A program made the translations under genes and the position numbers. Of a DNA stretch of 37,313 nt, positions 18,401-26,494 are shown in pieces. The notes beneath the pieces are model-generated. The model did not search any database. It saw only the letters and a list, made by a program, of their open reading frames with translations, and was not told where the DNA came from. Source of the stretch: Bacteroidota bacterium (GTDB lineage Bacteria > Bacteroidota > Bacteroidia > 2-12-FULL-35-15); assembly GCA_947466965.1 (NCBI GenBank), contig CANIFU010000026.1, positions 1-37,313 on the forward strand, in the 5' to 3' direction. Positions within the stretch are counted from its first letter, which is position 1; every line of letters starts with the position of its first letter.

Positions 18401-20450
18401 TTTCAGATGTTGTTAATTCAGTAGAGTGAATGTCACCGGAATAACAACCATTGGCAAGCATAAAAGGATAATGACCTGGCAAGGGATTGTAAGAAGTAAT
18501 ATCGTCAATACTTAAATCGAAACCACTTCCGGAAGCATGACCAAAAAACGTCATTAACGAAACGCCGTTATCCATAAAATCTTGCAAGGTATCGGATGTA
18601 TTAATACTAATAGGTGACGAACTTGTTTTTAAAAAGGTGCTCACATCGCCACCGTATAAAGTATCTTCAATGGAAGTTTTGAATCCGTTTAAAAACGATT
18701 CAAAAGCAACTTGTTCATAGGCAGAAGTACCACCACCAAAATGCAGCACATTCTTCTTCCATTCTGCGGGAGGATTAGTGATACTGTTTTCGTATTGCTG
18801 CACTTTATTTAAATATGCATCAACATCGGTTGGTGTTTTTGCAGCCAGGCGGCCGGTTGGTATTGCGGGAACAACAACTCCTCCAGACAAACCGGCCGTG
18901 AACAAATTATCACTCGATGGATTGCCGAAAGAAGGAACCAGATCTGTGGCGTAATAGGTTGGATCTGTCCTCAAAAGCACCATGTGGTATGACTTTCCGA
19001 TAAGGAATAAATTTTGGGGAGGAGAAGGATAACTATTCAACAGAAACTTACTGAATCCTTTAATTGAAAGTGGACTCTTGACAATACCATATGCAAACTG
19101 ATCATACAATTGATCAATATCTGCGATAACAACATTATGAAAACCACCAAACATATTTGTACTCCGATAATTTTTATAATCCTGTGCTGCAGTCATTAAT
19201 GATTTATGTGTAACAATAACATACGCTGAATCTACAGCCAATAAAGAATAGTCGACAAATTGAGCAGCTGCACCAACAGGTTCAAGAACTGTTATTGCTT
19301 GGATATATCCATCGGAAGTTATAAAACATTTTTTTTCAGTTCCATTATTTGGAATCAGAACACTGTCGGAAGTTCCATTGGTGAGAACAGCAATCCGTTT
19401 TGCATTTGTAAGATCATATACATGAACAATACCTGATGCATTGAAATTAGTAAATGAAAAAAAAGATTTTGACTGACTTACATTTTCGGGAACATAAAAC
19501 AAATAATTATTTTTATTCTCCAAATTCATTGTATGCGGGTATTTTACACGTATAAAAGATACGGCAGTTCGGTTGGATGTAAAGCCTGCATTTATACTGG
19601 AAAATTGAAAAGTAGTAAAAGGGGCACCTAATGCTACTGATGAAACGGCCTTCATAAAGCGGTTAGCAGCATACCCTTTAAATAATGTATCAACAAATAA
19701 ATTCCCGTTGTATTCTACTTTTAATTGGTGATCATTTAAAGCGATAGACGCATCGTTCGAAGCACCAAGGGCAACAGTTTCAATAATAGAGTTCGGTCCA
19801 GCACTATAAACATTGGGAGTTGCTACATTATAGGCAATAGATGCACCAAGATAAATCACATTGGCATCAAACCATCCTTCTGCTTTTGTATAGCGGGCAT
19901 CGGTTCCACCAACATTGTCTGTTTCACCTTCATAATAAAGATTGTGATATTCGAGCACTTCGTCTCTAAAAAAGTAATCATCCGGAATATATGAACTGAA
20001 GGCTGTATCTGTTTCCACCTGCATTCGATTATTTGCAAGAGCAGCATTCCATGTTAAAAAATAAACGGCCGTATCATTTATTAAACTATAATATGGATTT
20101 GGAACAAAGGCTGTATTCACGTATAAAGAAGAATCAAGTACGCCATCATTTTTCTGGGCATAAAATTCAATAAAATCGGAACTATTAAAAACGTTATCAC
20201 TTTCTCCTTCTATGTAAATGTATTGCTGAATACCGTTATGAAAGAGTTGGAAATTTTTAGGATTAATGGAGGAAAGTGGAATTCCTGCATTTACAAGGGT
20301 GGCAGAATCGATACGAAAGATACCGTTTTGAGCTATTTTTATTTTATAATAATTCTGAGAGTAATTAATCCATTCGTTACCATATGTTTGTGATCTCAGT
20401 TGTAAAGAGAGAAGCAACATCACACATATTACAAGTAAACGTTTGATCAT
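15444..20450 (-). CDS. porU: Type IX secretion system sortase PorU, long form (PorU2-like)
   Basis: PorU is the cell-surface sortase that removes the C-terminal signal of T9SS cargo and attaches the protein to surface lipopolysaccharide. This 1668-residue protein has a signal peptide (MIKRLLVICVMLLLSLQLRS), a long beta-rich N-terminal region, and a gingipain-like C25 peptidase domain with catalytic His638 in FFGHASGSG and Cys669 in ANGCYSGD, 31 residues apart. A very long beta-domain region follows, and the C-terminus from ~1561 (MNYPNPFS, then EYAWDGKDEFGDQLANGVYLYRV) is a type A T9SS sorting-type domain. It is ~500 residues longer than P. gingivalis PorU, so it resembles the long form annotated as PorU2 in some genomes. 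It overlaps porV by four bases (ATGA), giving a translationally coupled operon. Confidence 0.88.
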   Translation of the reverse strand: MIKRLLVICVMLLLSLQLRSQTYGNEWINYSQNYYKIKIAQNGIFRIDSATLVNAGIPLSSINPKNFQLFHNGIQQYIYIEGESDNVFNSSDFIEFYAQKNDGVLDSSLYVNTAFVPNPYYSLINDTAVYFLTWNAALANNRMQVETDTAFSSYIPDDYFFRDEVLEYHNLYYEGETDNVGGTDARYTKAEGWFDANVIYLGASIAYNVATPNVYSAGPNSIIETVALGASNDASIALNDHQLKVEYNGNLFVDTLFKGYAANRFMKAVSSVALGAPFTTFQFSSINAGFTSNRTAVSFIRVKYPHTMNLENKNNYLFYVPENVSQSKSFFSFTNFNASGIVHVYDLTNAKRIAVLTNGTSDSVLIPNNGTEKKCFITSDGYIQAITVLEPVGAAAQFVDYSLLAVDSAYVIVTHKSLMTAAQDYKNYRSTNMFGGFHNVVIADIDQLYDQFAYGIVKSPLSIKGFSKFLLNSYPSPPQNLFLIGKSYHMVLLRTDPTYYATDLVPSFGNPSSDNLFTAGLSGGVVVPAIPTGRLAAKTPTDVDAYLNKVQQYENSITNPPAEWKKNVLHFGGGTSAYEQVAFESFLNGFKTSIEDTLYGGDVSTFLKTSSSPISINTSDTLQDFMDNGVSLMTFFGHASGSGFDLSIDDITSYNPLPGHYPFMLANGCYSGDIHSTELTTSENYVINPNKGMIGYLASVGLGVPYTLNMFSSVFYKQIALTNYGNSVGSSIRNVIAYNEAAALSDPILMATCNEMTLHADPAIVLNAQKKSDYKITNSDVFFDLSNPSPDSIVIYVVRTNLGRTSNDSIFTQAYRTFPDGSNQTYLSFSLAPKFKDTVAIKIPWDYSKDIGLNKVRITLDYFNRVDELSETNNATSDITFMISGGDIVPVYPYEFAIIPKDTITLKASTADLFAPLRNYIFQIDTADTFNSPFLQSSPLISSIGGVITWKPSLNFDPTIVYYWRVSPDSTSVFSGYNWRESSFQFIPNKRGWEQAHFFQFKNNGYQYVNFNRPLRKFDFVNDIKSLQCNNGISSYINWMNVNYKLNGSLQYVSSWAIPGFTIAVFDPISNISVKSISIGGGLSQFGSSTYAPIGTPENACDFSDTDSMNRAKITNFIMNEIPNGYPVLAYSQDFHSIPSYEESLFLAFETLGSSQIRSVPSQRSYILFGTKGDPIGSAAEVIADSIDSFIQLDTALVSNWNKGSISSPIIGPALSWDSLSWKQHHMDGLSSYDSVFVQLIGIMPDGSEDTLANFSSAQLDIGNLASYVSASTYPNIRLVAYMKDDTLNSPPQLERWQVIYTPVPEAAINPILGYYAKDSVAEGDNIIVHLPIQNISEYTFNDSLLLTYWIEDANRINHPLPSKLKKNLFSPEEIIVDTINLNTNAFPGSNTLWVEVNPIHPIDTLDLPKTQLEQYHFNNIVRIPFHVSVDKINPLLDVTFDGVHILNSDIISSKPTILIQLKDENQFLALNDTADFKVFIKSPNLSNPQRIYFGPLMSFVPAVLPNNSCKINLTPVLFEDGKYQLIVQAKDKSDNQSGSIDYKINFEVINKSTITEVMNYPNPFSTATHFVFTLTGSEVPTYFKIQILTITGKVIREITNDELGALHIGRNITEYAWDGKDEFGDQLANGVYLYRVVSSLRGEDIEKRESGADQFFKKGFGKMFLMR

Positions 20451-21526
20451 TTGATTTTTTTATTGATATCCACTTTGATAGAAAAAACATTGGAATAAAG
20501 CGCAACCGATTGATCACCAATATCCGTTAAAGCGTAATCAACATAAACGGATTTAATCTTAACCCCTACTCCAATATTCGGTTGAAACGTATTTATTTTT
20601 TTTCCAAGATTATCGGTATATGTTTGGTAGTTACCAATACCTGCGCGCAGGAAAATAATATTCATGTAAGATGCTTCTAGTCCAATGTGAGGATCCAAAT
20701 TAACGGACTTACTATTTATCAGCACATTTCTTTTGCCATCAAAAGTTGCATCCATATCCAATTCGGCCAACAAAGAAACCTTATCATTAAAATCAAATTT
20801 GCGCGCTGCGCCTAACAATAATTTTGGCAAGGTAATCTCTACAGAATTTTCAGGAATTTCATTTCCGGTAGCCAAAAACACTTGTTTGGTTTCCTCCGAC
20901 AAATTAAAGCTCCATGCATTAAAAGTAGATGTTACATCACGCGCCATTGCGGCAAATTTCCATTTTTTATAATCGTATTGTGCGCCAGCATCTAAACCAA
21001 AACCCCAAGCACCGGCAAAGTCACCCACTTTTCTACGAATGATTTTAACATTTGCTCCCAAACGCAATCCAGGAATTTTCAGCTGCTTCGCATAGGAAAC
21101 CAAAAAGGCATAATCAACAGCAGAAAAGGTTGTGATTCTGTTATAATCAACATTACCATTTGCATCGATCAATTCCGTTGTATTTGGAATATCATCCACA
21201 CCAAAGCGAACAAGACTTAAACCTAAAACACTTGATGAATCGAGGCGAGTAGCAAAAGCACCATAATCATATTTGGCGATTCCGGCAAAATATTCGCTAT
21301 GCATTAACGCCACCTGATGTTGCTTTTTTATACCCAACAAACCGGCAGGATTCCAATAGCCCGCAGTAACATCGTTTACAGAAGTTACGTAGGAATTTGA
21401 CATGCCCAGTGCTCGTGCCCCAACACCAATGTTTAGGAACTCGTTACTGTATTTCGGTGCCTGTGCTACTAGTGTTGATATACTTCCTAAAAAAGCGACG
21501 AAAGCTGTAAAATATTTCTTATTCAT
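20447..21526 (-). CDS. porV: T9SS outer-membrane protein PorV (PorV2-like, FadL-type barrel)
   Basis: PorV is an outer-membrane barrel that takes cargo from the SprA translocon and delivers it to PorU. The 359-residue protein has a signal peptide (ending STLVAQ) and the family N-terminus NEFLNIGVGARALGMSNSYV, followed by VTAGYWNPAGL, a strong PorV/PorQ signature. Alternating hydrophobic strands continue to the C-terminus (GVGVKIKSVYVDYALTDIG, ALYSNVFSIKVDI). It precedes porU with an ATGA overlap, the expected pairing. Some genomes carry several PorV paralogues, so this could be the PorV2 version rather than the canonical one. A TATCTTTG box lies 27 bases upstream of the ATG. Confidence 0.88.
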   Translation of the reverse strand: MNKKYFTAFVAFLGSISTLVAQAPKYSNEFLNIGVGARALGMSNSYVTSVNDVTAGYWNPAGLLGIKKQHQVALMHSEYFAGIAKYDYGAFATRLDSSSVLGLSLVRFGVDDIPNTTELIDANGNVDYNRITTFSAVDYAFLVSYAKQLKIPGLRLGANVKIIRRKVGDFAGAWGFGLDAGAQYDYKKWKFAAMARDVTSTFNAWSFNLSEETKQVFLATGNEIPENSVEITLPKLLLGAARKFDFNDKVSLLAELDMDATFDGKRNVLINSKSVNLDPHIGLEASYMNIIFLRAGIGNYQTYTDNLGKKINTFQPNIGVGVKIKSVYVDYALTDIGDQSVALYSNVFSIKVDINKKIK

Positions 21527-21552
21527 ATAGACTTTAAAATTAAACTAATTTG

Positions 21553-21560
21553 CAAAGATA
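21553..21560 (-). promoter_or_regulatory. Putative -7 box of the porV-porU operon
   Basis: TATCTTTG on the minus strand, identical to the lnt box, would start transcription near 21546 and give a 20-base leader for porV. No TTG at the standard -33 distance. Confidence 0.4.
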
Positions 21561-21623
21561 TCCAAACCTTTTTCAAACGAATTTATTGCCCGAATATTGC
21601 GTAAGTAAAACACATTAGTTCAG

Positions 21624-21631
21624 TATATTTG
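21624..21631 (+). promoter_or_regulatory. Putative -7 box of the methyltransferase-glycosyltransferase operon
   Basis: TATATTTG fits TAnnTTTG exactly; a TTG at 21597-21599 lies 24 bases upstream, slightly longer than usual. It overlaps the most upstream possible TTG start (21629), so translation must begin later, at 21647 or beyond. Confidence 0.45.
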
Positions 21632-21646
21632 CATAAAGTATTCCAT

Positions 21647-22243
21647 TTGAACAAAACAGCTTTCATATATAGAAGCATCTATTATTACCGCTTTGCGATG
21701 TTTTTGCTTTACAAGGGCAATTACTACAAACGGTTTAAGCCGGTATTAAAAAATATTTCAGGCAATAAGGTAATGGAAGTGTGCTTTGGAGATACAATCA
21801 TTGCGGAACATTGCAAAAAGAACGGGATCCTTTGGACAGGTATCGATATTAACGAGATATTTGTAAAATATGCCGTAAAAAAAGGGTTTAATGCAGAGCT
21901 GCTGGACCTTGAGCAGATCAACGACTTGCCCAAAGCCGATACCTTCATAATCAGTGGCTCCTTGTATCATTTCCAAAACGATCAGGAAAGTCTGTTCAAA
22001 AAAATGCTGGATTGCGCACCACAAATGATTATTTCGGAGCCTGTAATAAATCTCTCGAATAATAAAGGAATAATTGGTAAATTGGCAAAAGCTTCAGCTA
22101 GCGTAAATGGTAAAACGCAAGCATTCCGCTATACTGAAAAAACACTTTTGGAAACGATAGAACAACTTAGTAAAAAGCTAAAATTTAAATATCGTGTCGA
22201 GTCCCTATTCGACAAAGACCTGATAATTGTAATTACAAAATGA
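21647..22243 (+). CDS. SAM-dependent class I methyltransferase
   Basis: A 198-residue Rossmann-fold methyltransferase: motif I is NKVMEVCFGDTIIAEHCKKN, then the acidic strand WTGIDINEIFV, DLEQINDLPKADTFIISGSL and a YHF segment at motif IV position. The N-terminal helix NKTAFIYRSIYYYRFAMFLLYKG is amphipathic and may associate with the membrane. The start is set at the TTG at 21647 because the predicted -7 box overlaps the earlier TTG (21629); the ATG at 21698 is possible but would cut the helix. The stop overlaps the ATG of the GT2 gene by four bases (ATGA), so they are coupled. Likely substrates are a lipid-linked sugar or a small lipid; this is inference from context. Confidence 0.7.
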   Translation: MNKTAFIYRSIYYYRFAMFLLYKGNYYKRFKPVLKNISGNKVMEVCFGDTIIAEHCKKNGILWTGIDINEIFVKYAVKKGFNAELLDLEQINDLPKADTFIISGSLYHFQNDQESLFKKMLDCAPQMIISEPVINLSNNKGIIGKLAKASASVNGKTQAFRYTEKTLLETIEQLSKKLKFKYRVESLFDKDLIIVITK

Positions 22244-23172
22244 ACGACATAGAAATAAGCATTGTTATTCCTGTTTATAATAGTTCTTCCATCATTGATG
22301 AACTTTACAAACGTATTTTTCAGGCAATACAACTTCCCTATGAAATAATTTTTGTTAATGATTGTAGCAAGGACGACAGTTGGAAAAAAATTGTTTCACT
22401 TAGTAAACAGCATCCTTCCATAACAGGTATAAACCTTCGAAAAAATAGTGGTCAAGACAATGCCATACTTGCTGGATTGCGAATTTCTAAAGGAAACTAT
22501 TGTGTGATGATGGATGATGACTTACAACACAATCCGGCTGACATCCTTCAACTTTACAATGAATGTATAAAAGGATTTGATGTTTGTTATGCCAATTTCA
22601 ATTCACGCAAACAAAACATTGTTAAAAATTTAGGAAGCAACGTGAATGGAAAAATGGCAGAGCTATTGGTTTCAAAACCAAAAGGAATTTATCTTTCTCC
22701 TTTTAAAATAATTAATAAATCGACAGCAACGGAGATTGCACAATTTGCTGGACCCTATCCTTATATTGATGGAATAATTTTAACCATTACACAAAACCTT
22801 TGTCAGATTGATGTTGAGCACCTTAAACGCTTCAACGGAAAAAGTAATTATACGCTATCTAAATCGATATCTGTTTTCATCAAACTGTTTACCGGATTTT
22901 CTGTTCTACCCTTGCGCATTGCCACCTTCATTGGCTGCATTGCTACTTTCGTTGGATTTATTCTTTCATTAAAATACCTCTACGATTATTTTATTTCTAA
23001 AAATTATATTGAAGGCTGGACAACTGTTGTTGTACTGATTATATTTTTCGGCGGTCTGATTTTAATTACCTTAGGAATAATGGGAGAATATATTGGGCGA
23101 ATGTATCTGACATTGAACAATAAACCACAATACAGCATTTCCGAAATTGTAAGAAGCAATGACAAAAAGTAA
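22240..23172 (+). CDS. GT2-family polyprenyl-phosphate glycosyltransferase (GtrB/DPM1/ArnC type)
   Basis: Predicted to transfer a sugar from a nucleotide donor to undecaprenyl phosphate on the cytoplasmic face. The 310-residue protein has the GT-A start ISIVIPVYNSSSIIDELYKR, then FVNDCSKDDSW, the donor-site MMDDDLQHNPADI (DXD region near residue 90) and KRFNGKSNYTLSKSISVFIKL, which is typical of GtrB/DPM. Two C-terminal membrane helices follow (~225-250 and ~265-290) with the family's GIMGEYIGRMY. It is coupled to the methyltransferase by an ATGA overlap and overlaps the next gene by 14 bases. The pairing with a GT-C enzyme fits the usual two-step scheme: GtrB makes Und-P-sugar, the GT-C protein uses it outside. 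Confidence 0.88.
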   Translation: MNDIEISIVIPVYNSSSIIDELYKRIFQAIQLPYEIIFVNDCSKDDSWKKIVSLSKQHPSITGINLRKNSGQDNAILAGLRISKGNYCVMMDDDLQHNPADILQLYNECIKGFDVCYANFNSRKQNIVKNLGSNVNGKMAELLVSKPKGIYLSPFKIINKSTATEIAQFAGPYPYIDGIILTITQNLCQIDVEHLKRFNGKSNYTLSKSISVFIKLFTGFSVLPLRIATFIGCIATFVGFILSLKYLYDYFISKNYIEGWTTVVVLIIFFGGLILITLGIMGEYIGRMYLTLNNKPQYSISEIVRSNDKK

Positions 23173-24544
23173 GATCTTGCTTCCAGCATACCTCCTGCTC
23201 CTTCTTTTAACCCTTTGTAGTATTCAAATTCCATTTTTCTGGGATAGTGCCTTTTTTTCAGCTGTATCCGTTTACTTTTATGATCATGGAATGAATGGAT
23301 TTATTGCTCCTTTACAAAACGACACAGGCGGGTTCCCTCTATTTTCAAGTTATTTAACACTGGTATGGAAATTTTTCGGGAAAACACTTGCGGTTTCCCA
23401 CCTTGCTATACTTCCCTTTTTAATTGGCGTTGTAAATCAATTTTATTTACTAGCCAAACGTTTTTTAAATGATAAAACAATTGTTTTTGCAATGATTTTA
23501 CTGTTCATCGAACCCGTATTTATTACGCAATCGATATTAATGGGTTATGACATTCTGATTGTCTATTTCTTTTTGCTTTCACTCAATGCACTTTACGACA
23601 AAAAACAAATACTTTTTTCTATTGCACTTTTGTTCCTTAGTTTAATAAGTATAAGAGGTATAATGCTTGCTTCCGCTCTGTTAATAATAGATTTGTTCTT
23701 ATTTAAAAAAATTGATCGTCTGTTTATCCGAAAATATCTTCCTGCTGTTTTCATATGCGTGATCTGGTTTATCTATCATAAAAATCAAACAGGATGGTTT
23801 CTGTTTTCACCAACAAGAGAAAACAATGCAGAACAATTTTCCGGAGCAGTAATGATGCTTCGACAATTCGTTTACATACTATGGAAAACAATAGATCTGG
23901 GAAGAATTACCTTATGGATTCTATTCATCACTTCCGCAGTGTATTTTTTAAAACATAACAAGGCATCAAAAACAAAAGAGCTGATAGCTATTGTTTTTAT
24001 TCCGCTTATTGCACTCGCTTTTTTAATGCTTTTGATTAAAAATCCAATCGGACATAAATATTTTCTGATTGTTTTTGTTTTATTAAATATCGGAGTATGT
24101 TATTTTCTGGAACAACTCGAAAGTAGAAAAAAGAGCGTGCTTTTATTTTGTTTAATTTCCATAAGTTTGATAGGAGGGAATTTCATTTCCTATCCTCAAC
24201 GCTATGGGAACGCTTGGGATGCATCACTTAAAATTCTTCCATACTTCAAAATAGAAACTGAGATGAAAGTCTATCTTTTGAAAAATAAGATTACTGACAA
24301 TCAAATAGGAACGCAGTTTCCTTTAACAACCAAGTATCCCTTTTCACATCTCTCAGATGCGCACGATCAGTATATCGATATAGAAGACAAACCTATAAAT
24401 ACATTTCACTATTTTTTATATAGCAATATAATAAACACGAATAGGATGAGTGACCTTGAAAAAATAACTAAAAAATGGGTAGCGGTCAAGAAAATGAAAT
24501 ATGGCACAATTGAACTTACGCTTTATCAGAATCCTGATTTTTAG
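23159..24544 (+). CDS. Polytopic GT-C glycosyltransferase (PMT_2/ArnT-like)
   Basis: A 461-residue integral membrane protein with about ten helices, translated from an ATG 14 bases inside the GT2 gene. The first loop has IPFFWDSAFFSAVSVYFYDHG, with the single acidic residue in the position where PMT_2 proteins carry Asp or Asp-Glu, and then FPLFSSYLTLVWKFFGKTLAVSHL, a pattern seen in ArnT/PMT_2 family members. The C-terminal ~110 residues form a periplasmic domain (TDNQIGTQFPLTTKYPFSHLSD). It is predicted to transfer the sugar from the Und-P donor made by the upstream GT2 enzyme to an unknown acceptor. Its 3' end overlaps the convergent gene at 24516 by 29 bases. Specificity is unknown. Confidence 0.72.
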   Translation: MTKSKILLPAYLLLLLLTLCSIQIPFFWDSAFFSAVSVYFYDHGMNGFIAPLQNDTGGFPLFSSYLTLVWKFFGKTLAVSHLAILPFLIGVVNQFYLLAKRFLNDKTIVFAMILLFIEPVFITQSILMGYDILIVYFFLLSLNALYDKKQILFSIALLFLSLISIRGIMLASALLIIDLFLFKKIDRLFIRKYLPAVFICVIWFIYHKNQTGWFLFSPTRENNAEQFSGAVMMLRQFVYILWKTIDLGRITLWILFITSAVYFLKHNKASKTKELIAIVFIPLIALAFLMLLIKNPIGHKYFLIVFVLLNIGVCYFLEQLESRKKSVLLFCLISISLIGGNFISYPQRYGNAWDASLKILPYFKIETEMKVYLLKNKITDNQIGTQFPLTTKYPFSHLSDAHDQYIDIEDKPINTFHYFLYSNIINTNRMSDLEKITKKWVAVKKMKYGTIELTLYQNPDF

Positions 24545-25961
24545 TCCGTATTATTTTTTTTACCAATGCATCACCATCGATGCAAATCAAAAAAGAGGTC
24601 ACGAGAAATGGCAAAGCTGTTACTTTATAACGAACCATTGCACCTATAGCAGGAGTTGTTAGTCCGATTATAGCAAACTGGATAAGAGCAAACAACAAGG
24701 CAAACATTAAAACGTGCTTCTTATTTAGGATATTTTTGTCGAAGAACAAAATCGCCAGCACCAATAATAGAAAAAGCCAGCTGTTTTCTATCCAAGCAAT
24801 CAACTGAAAAATATTTTTAATGTTAAACAATATTGGTTGTGTAAAAACAGCGTATATGGATTGGGGTACTTTTTTTAAAATCCCGAAAAAAGTTGGATCA
24901 ACCCTATCTATATCAATTACCGATTTGGTGGGAGAAATGATATAAAGTAATGTATAAAAAGCACTGTCGCTTGAAGCTGAAACAAAAGTAGTATCCTGCA
25001 TGTTATTTAATTTCCAGGATAAAAAACGACTGCCCTTCTTGATTGTATAAGAAGAATCAGGATGATGGATGAGCACATCAACATCTGAATAATCAATACG
25101 AACAAAATTTTTATCGTTCATCAAAAATATTCCTCCCTTTGCTTCACTGATTGCTTTTGATTGTTTATCGGCAATTAACTGATAAACATCAAAGCGATCA
25201 CTTGTTTTTGAGAGCAGGTGAAACAGTCCAGAAAATAAAAGAAAAAGCAGGAAATATTTCAAAAAACAATAGGAAGCAGAAGAATTAGAAATCAACCAAT
25301 TAATGATCAACATTGGAAGAAGCGCAGCAAGAATATATATTTTAAGAAAAAACAACAGTAAGCAAAGTAACGCAATAAGAAGGAAGTTCTTAAGAGTAAT
25401 TTTTTTCATCAAGCCGAAATCAGTTAGATAAACAATAAATCCGATACAACACAAAGCAATTGTTTCTTTATAGATACCAGCGGTCCAGAATAACACAGAA
25501 GGAACAAGAAACAAACCAACAATTAAGCTATTTTTTTTGGAAGGAACATGTTTATAAAATGCTTTAAAAAGAGCAACAAGACCAGCAAAAGCAAAAAAGC
25601 AAAAGAAGACAATGTGAACGAAAATAGTATTAAAAGAAAAAAAGTGGATAAGAAAATTCAAAAAAATAATTATTCTAGAATTATTGTAAACAGCATCATC
25701 AAAACTAGCGTCCCAAGCGGGCAAAACAGGTAGCGCTGCATTTCCAAAAAAACGATCGAACACTATTTTGCCGCTACTGAAATAGGTATTAAAATCGGAG
25801 TTGGTATAATAATAAGTATAAACTCCATACACCGCGAGTCCTGCACTAATTTTCAAAATAAAGAGTGCGATTAACTGCCCTCTTGAAATAGCGGGAACAT
25901 CAAAAAATTTCATTTTAAGAATTAAAAAAATGAAGAGAAAGGAATAAAGAAGAGGCAACAT
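24516..25961 (-). CDS. Polytopic membrane protein of unknown function (possible GT-C or polysaccharide polymerase)
   Basis: A 481-residue protein (484 if the ATG at 25970 is used) with about ten or more hydrophobic helices and one ~100-residue soluble loop (near 255-360; KSKAISEAKGGIFLMNDKN, then IHHPDSSYTIKKGSRFL). Features such as FWTAGIYKETIALCCIGFIV and GAMVRYKVTALPFLVTSFL resemble the KE and R/P.L patterns of EpsG/Wzy-type polymerases and related membrane enzymes, but the match is too weak for a name. The minisatellite begins only ~20 bases upstream of the ATG at 25970, so its promoter must lie in a very short gap or within the repeat. The stop lies inside the end of the convergent GT-C gene. 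Confidence 0.6.
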   Translation of the reverse strand: MLPLLYSFLFIFLILKMKFFDVPAISRGQLIALFILKISAGLAVYGVYTYYYTNSDFNTYFSSGKIVFDRFFGNAALPVLPAWDASFDDAVYNNSRIIIFLNFLIHFFSFNTIFVHIVFFCFFAFAGLVALFKAFYKHVPSKKNSLIVGLFLVPSVLFWTAGIYKETIALCCIGFIVYLTDFGLMKKITLKNFLLIALLCLLLFFLKIYILAALLPMLIINWLISNSSASYCFLKYFLLFLLFSGLFHLLSKTSDRFDVYQLIADKQSKAISEAKGGIFLMNDKNFVRIDYSDVDVLIHHPDSSYTIKKGSRFLSWKLNNMQDTTFVSASSDSAFYTLLYIISPTKSVIDIDRVDPTFFGILKKVPQSIYAVFTQPILFNIKNIFQLIAWIENSWLFLLLVLAILFFDKNILNKKHVLMFALLFALIQFAIIGLTTPAIGAMVRYKVTALPFLVTSFLICIDGDALVKKIIRTKNQDSDKA

Positions 25962-25991
25962 AATTTGCATATTATAAAGGTATTAAAAAAA

Positions 25992-26449
25992 GGTGATTGG
26001 GTGATGGGATGATTGGGTGATGGGGTGATGGGGTGATGGGTGATGGGTGATGGAGTAATTGGGTGATGGGTTGATTGGTGATGAAGTAATTGGGTGATTG
26101 GGTGATGGGGTGATGGAGTGATGGAGTGATGGAGTGATTGGGTGATTGGTGATGGAGTAATTGGGTGATGGGTTGATGGGTTGATGGGTGATGGGTGATG
26201 GGTGATGGGGTGATGGGTGATTGGGTGATGGGGTGATGAAGTAATTGGGTGATTGGGTGATGGGGTGATGAAGTAATTGGGTGATGGGTGATTGGTGATG
26301 GGGTGATGGGTGATGGGTGATTGTTGATGGGGTGATGGGGTGATGAAGTAATTGGGTGATGGGGTCATGGGGTGATAGGTGATGGGTGATTGGTGATTGT
26401 TGATTGGTGATTGGTGATTGGTGATTGGTGATTGAGTGATTGAGTGATG
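25992..26449. repeat. G-rich minisatellite of 7-8 bp units, potential G-quadruplex array
   Basis: This fills nearly the whole 524-base gap between the unknown membrane gene and pssA. The plus strand is made of TGATGGG/TGATTGG units (7 or 8 bases), with a larger phrase GATG(G/A)AGTAATTGGGTGAT recurring at 26049, 26080, 26151, 26235, 26267 and 26342. At 26163-26217 eight GGG runs are separated by loops of 4-5 bases (TGAT or TTGAT), which fits a G-quadruplex rule several times over. The long open frame on the minus strand (Pro/His/Ser/Ile-rich) is an artefact of the repeat. Confidence 0.95.
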
Positions 26450-26481
26450 TATTAATAAAGAAACAAATGAGTAATTTTTAG

Positions 26482-26489
26482 TAATTTCG
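26482..26489 (+). promoter_or_regulatory. Putative -7 box of pssA-purS
   Basis: TAATTTCG lies five bases before the pssA ATG and differs from TAnnTTTG at one position. The same octamer appears before lpdA. No TTG sits at the -33 distance, and such a close box would give an almost leaderless mRNA. Weak evidence. Confidence 0.3.
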
Positions 26490-26494
26490 CATAA

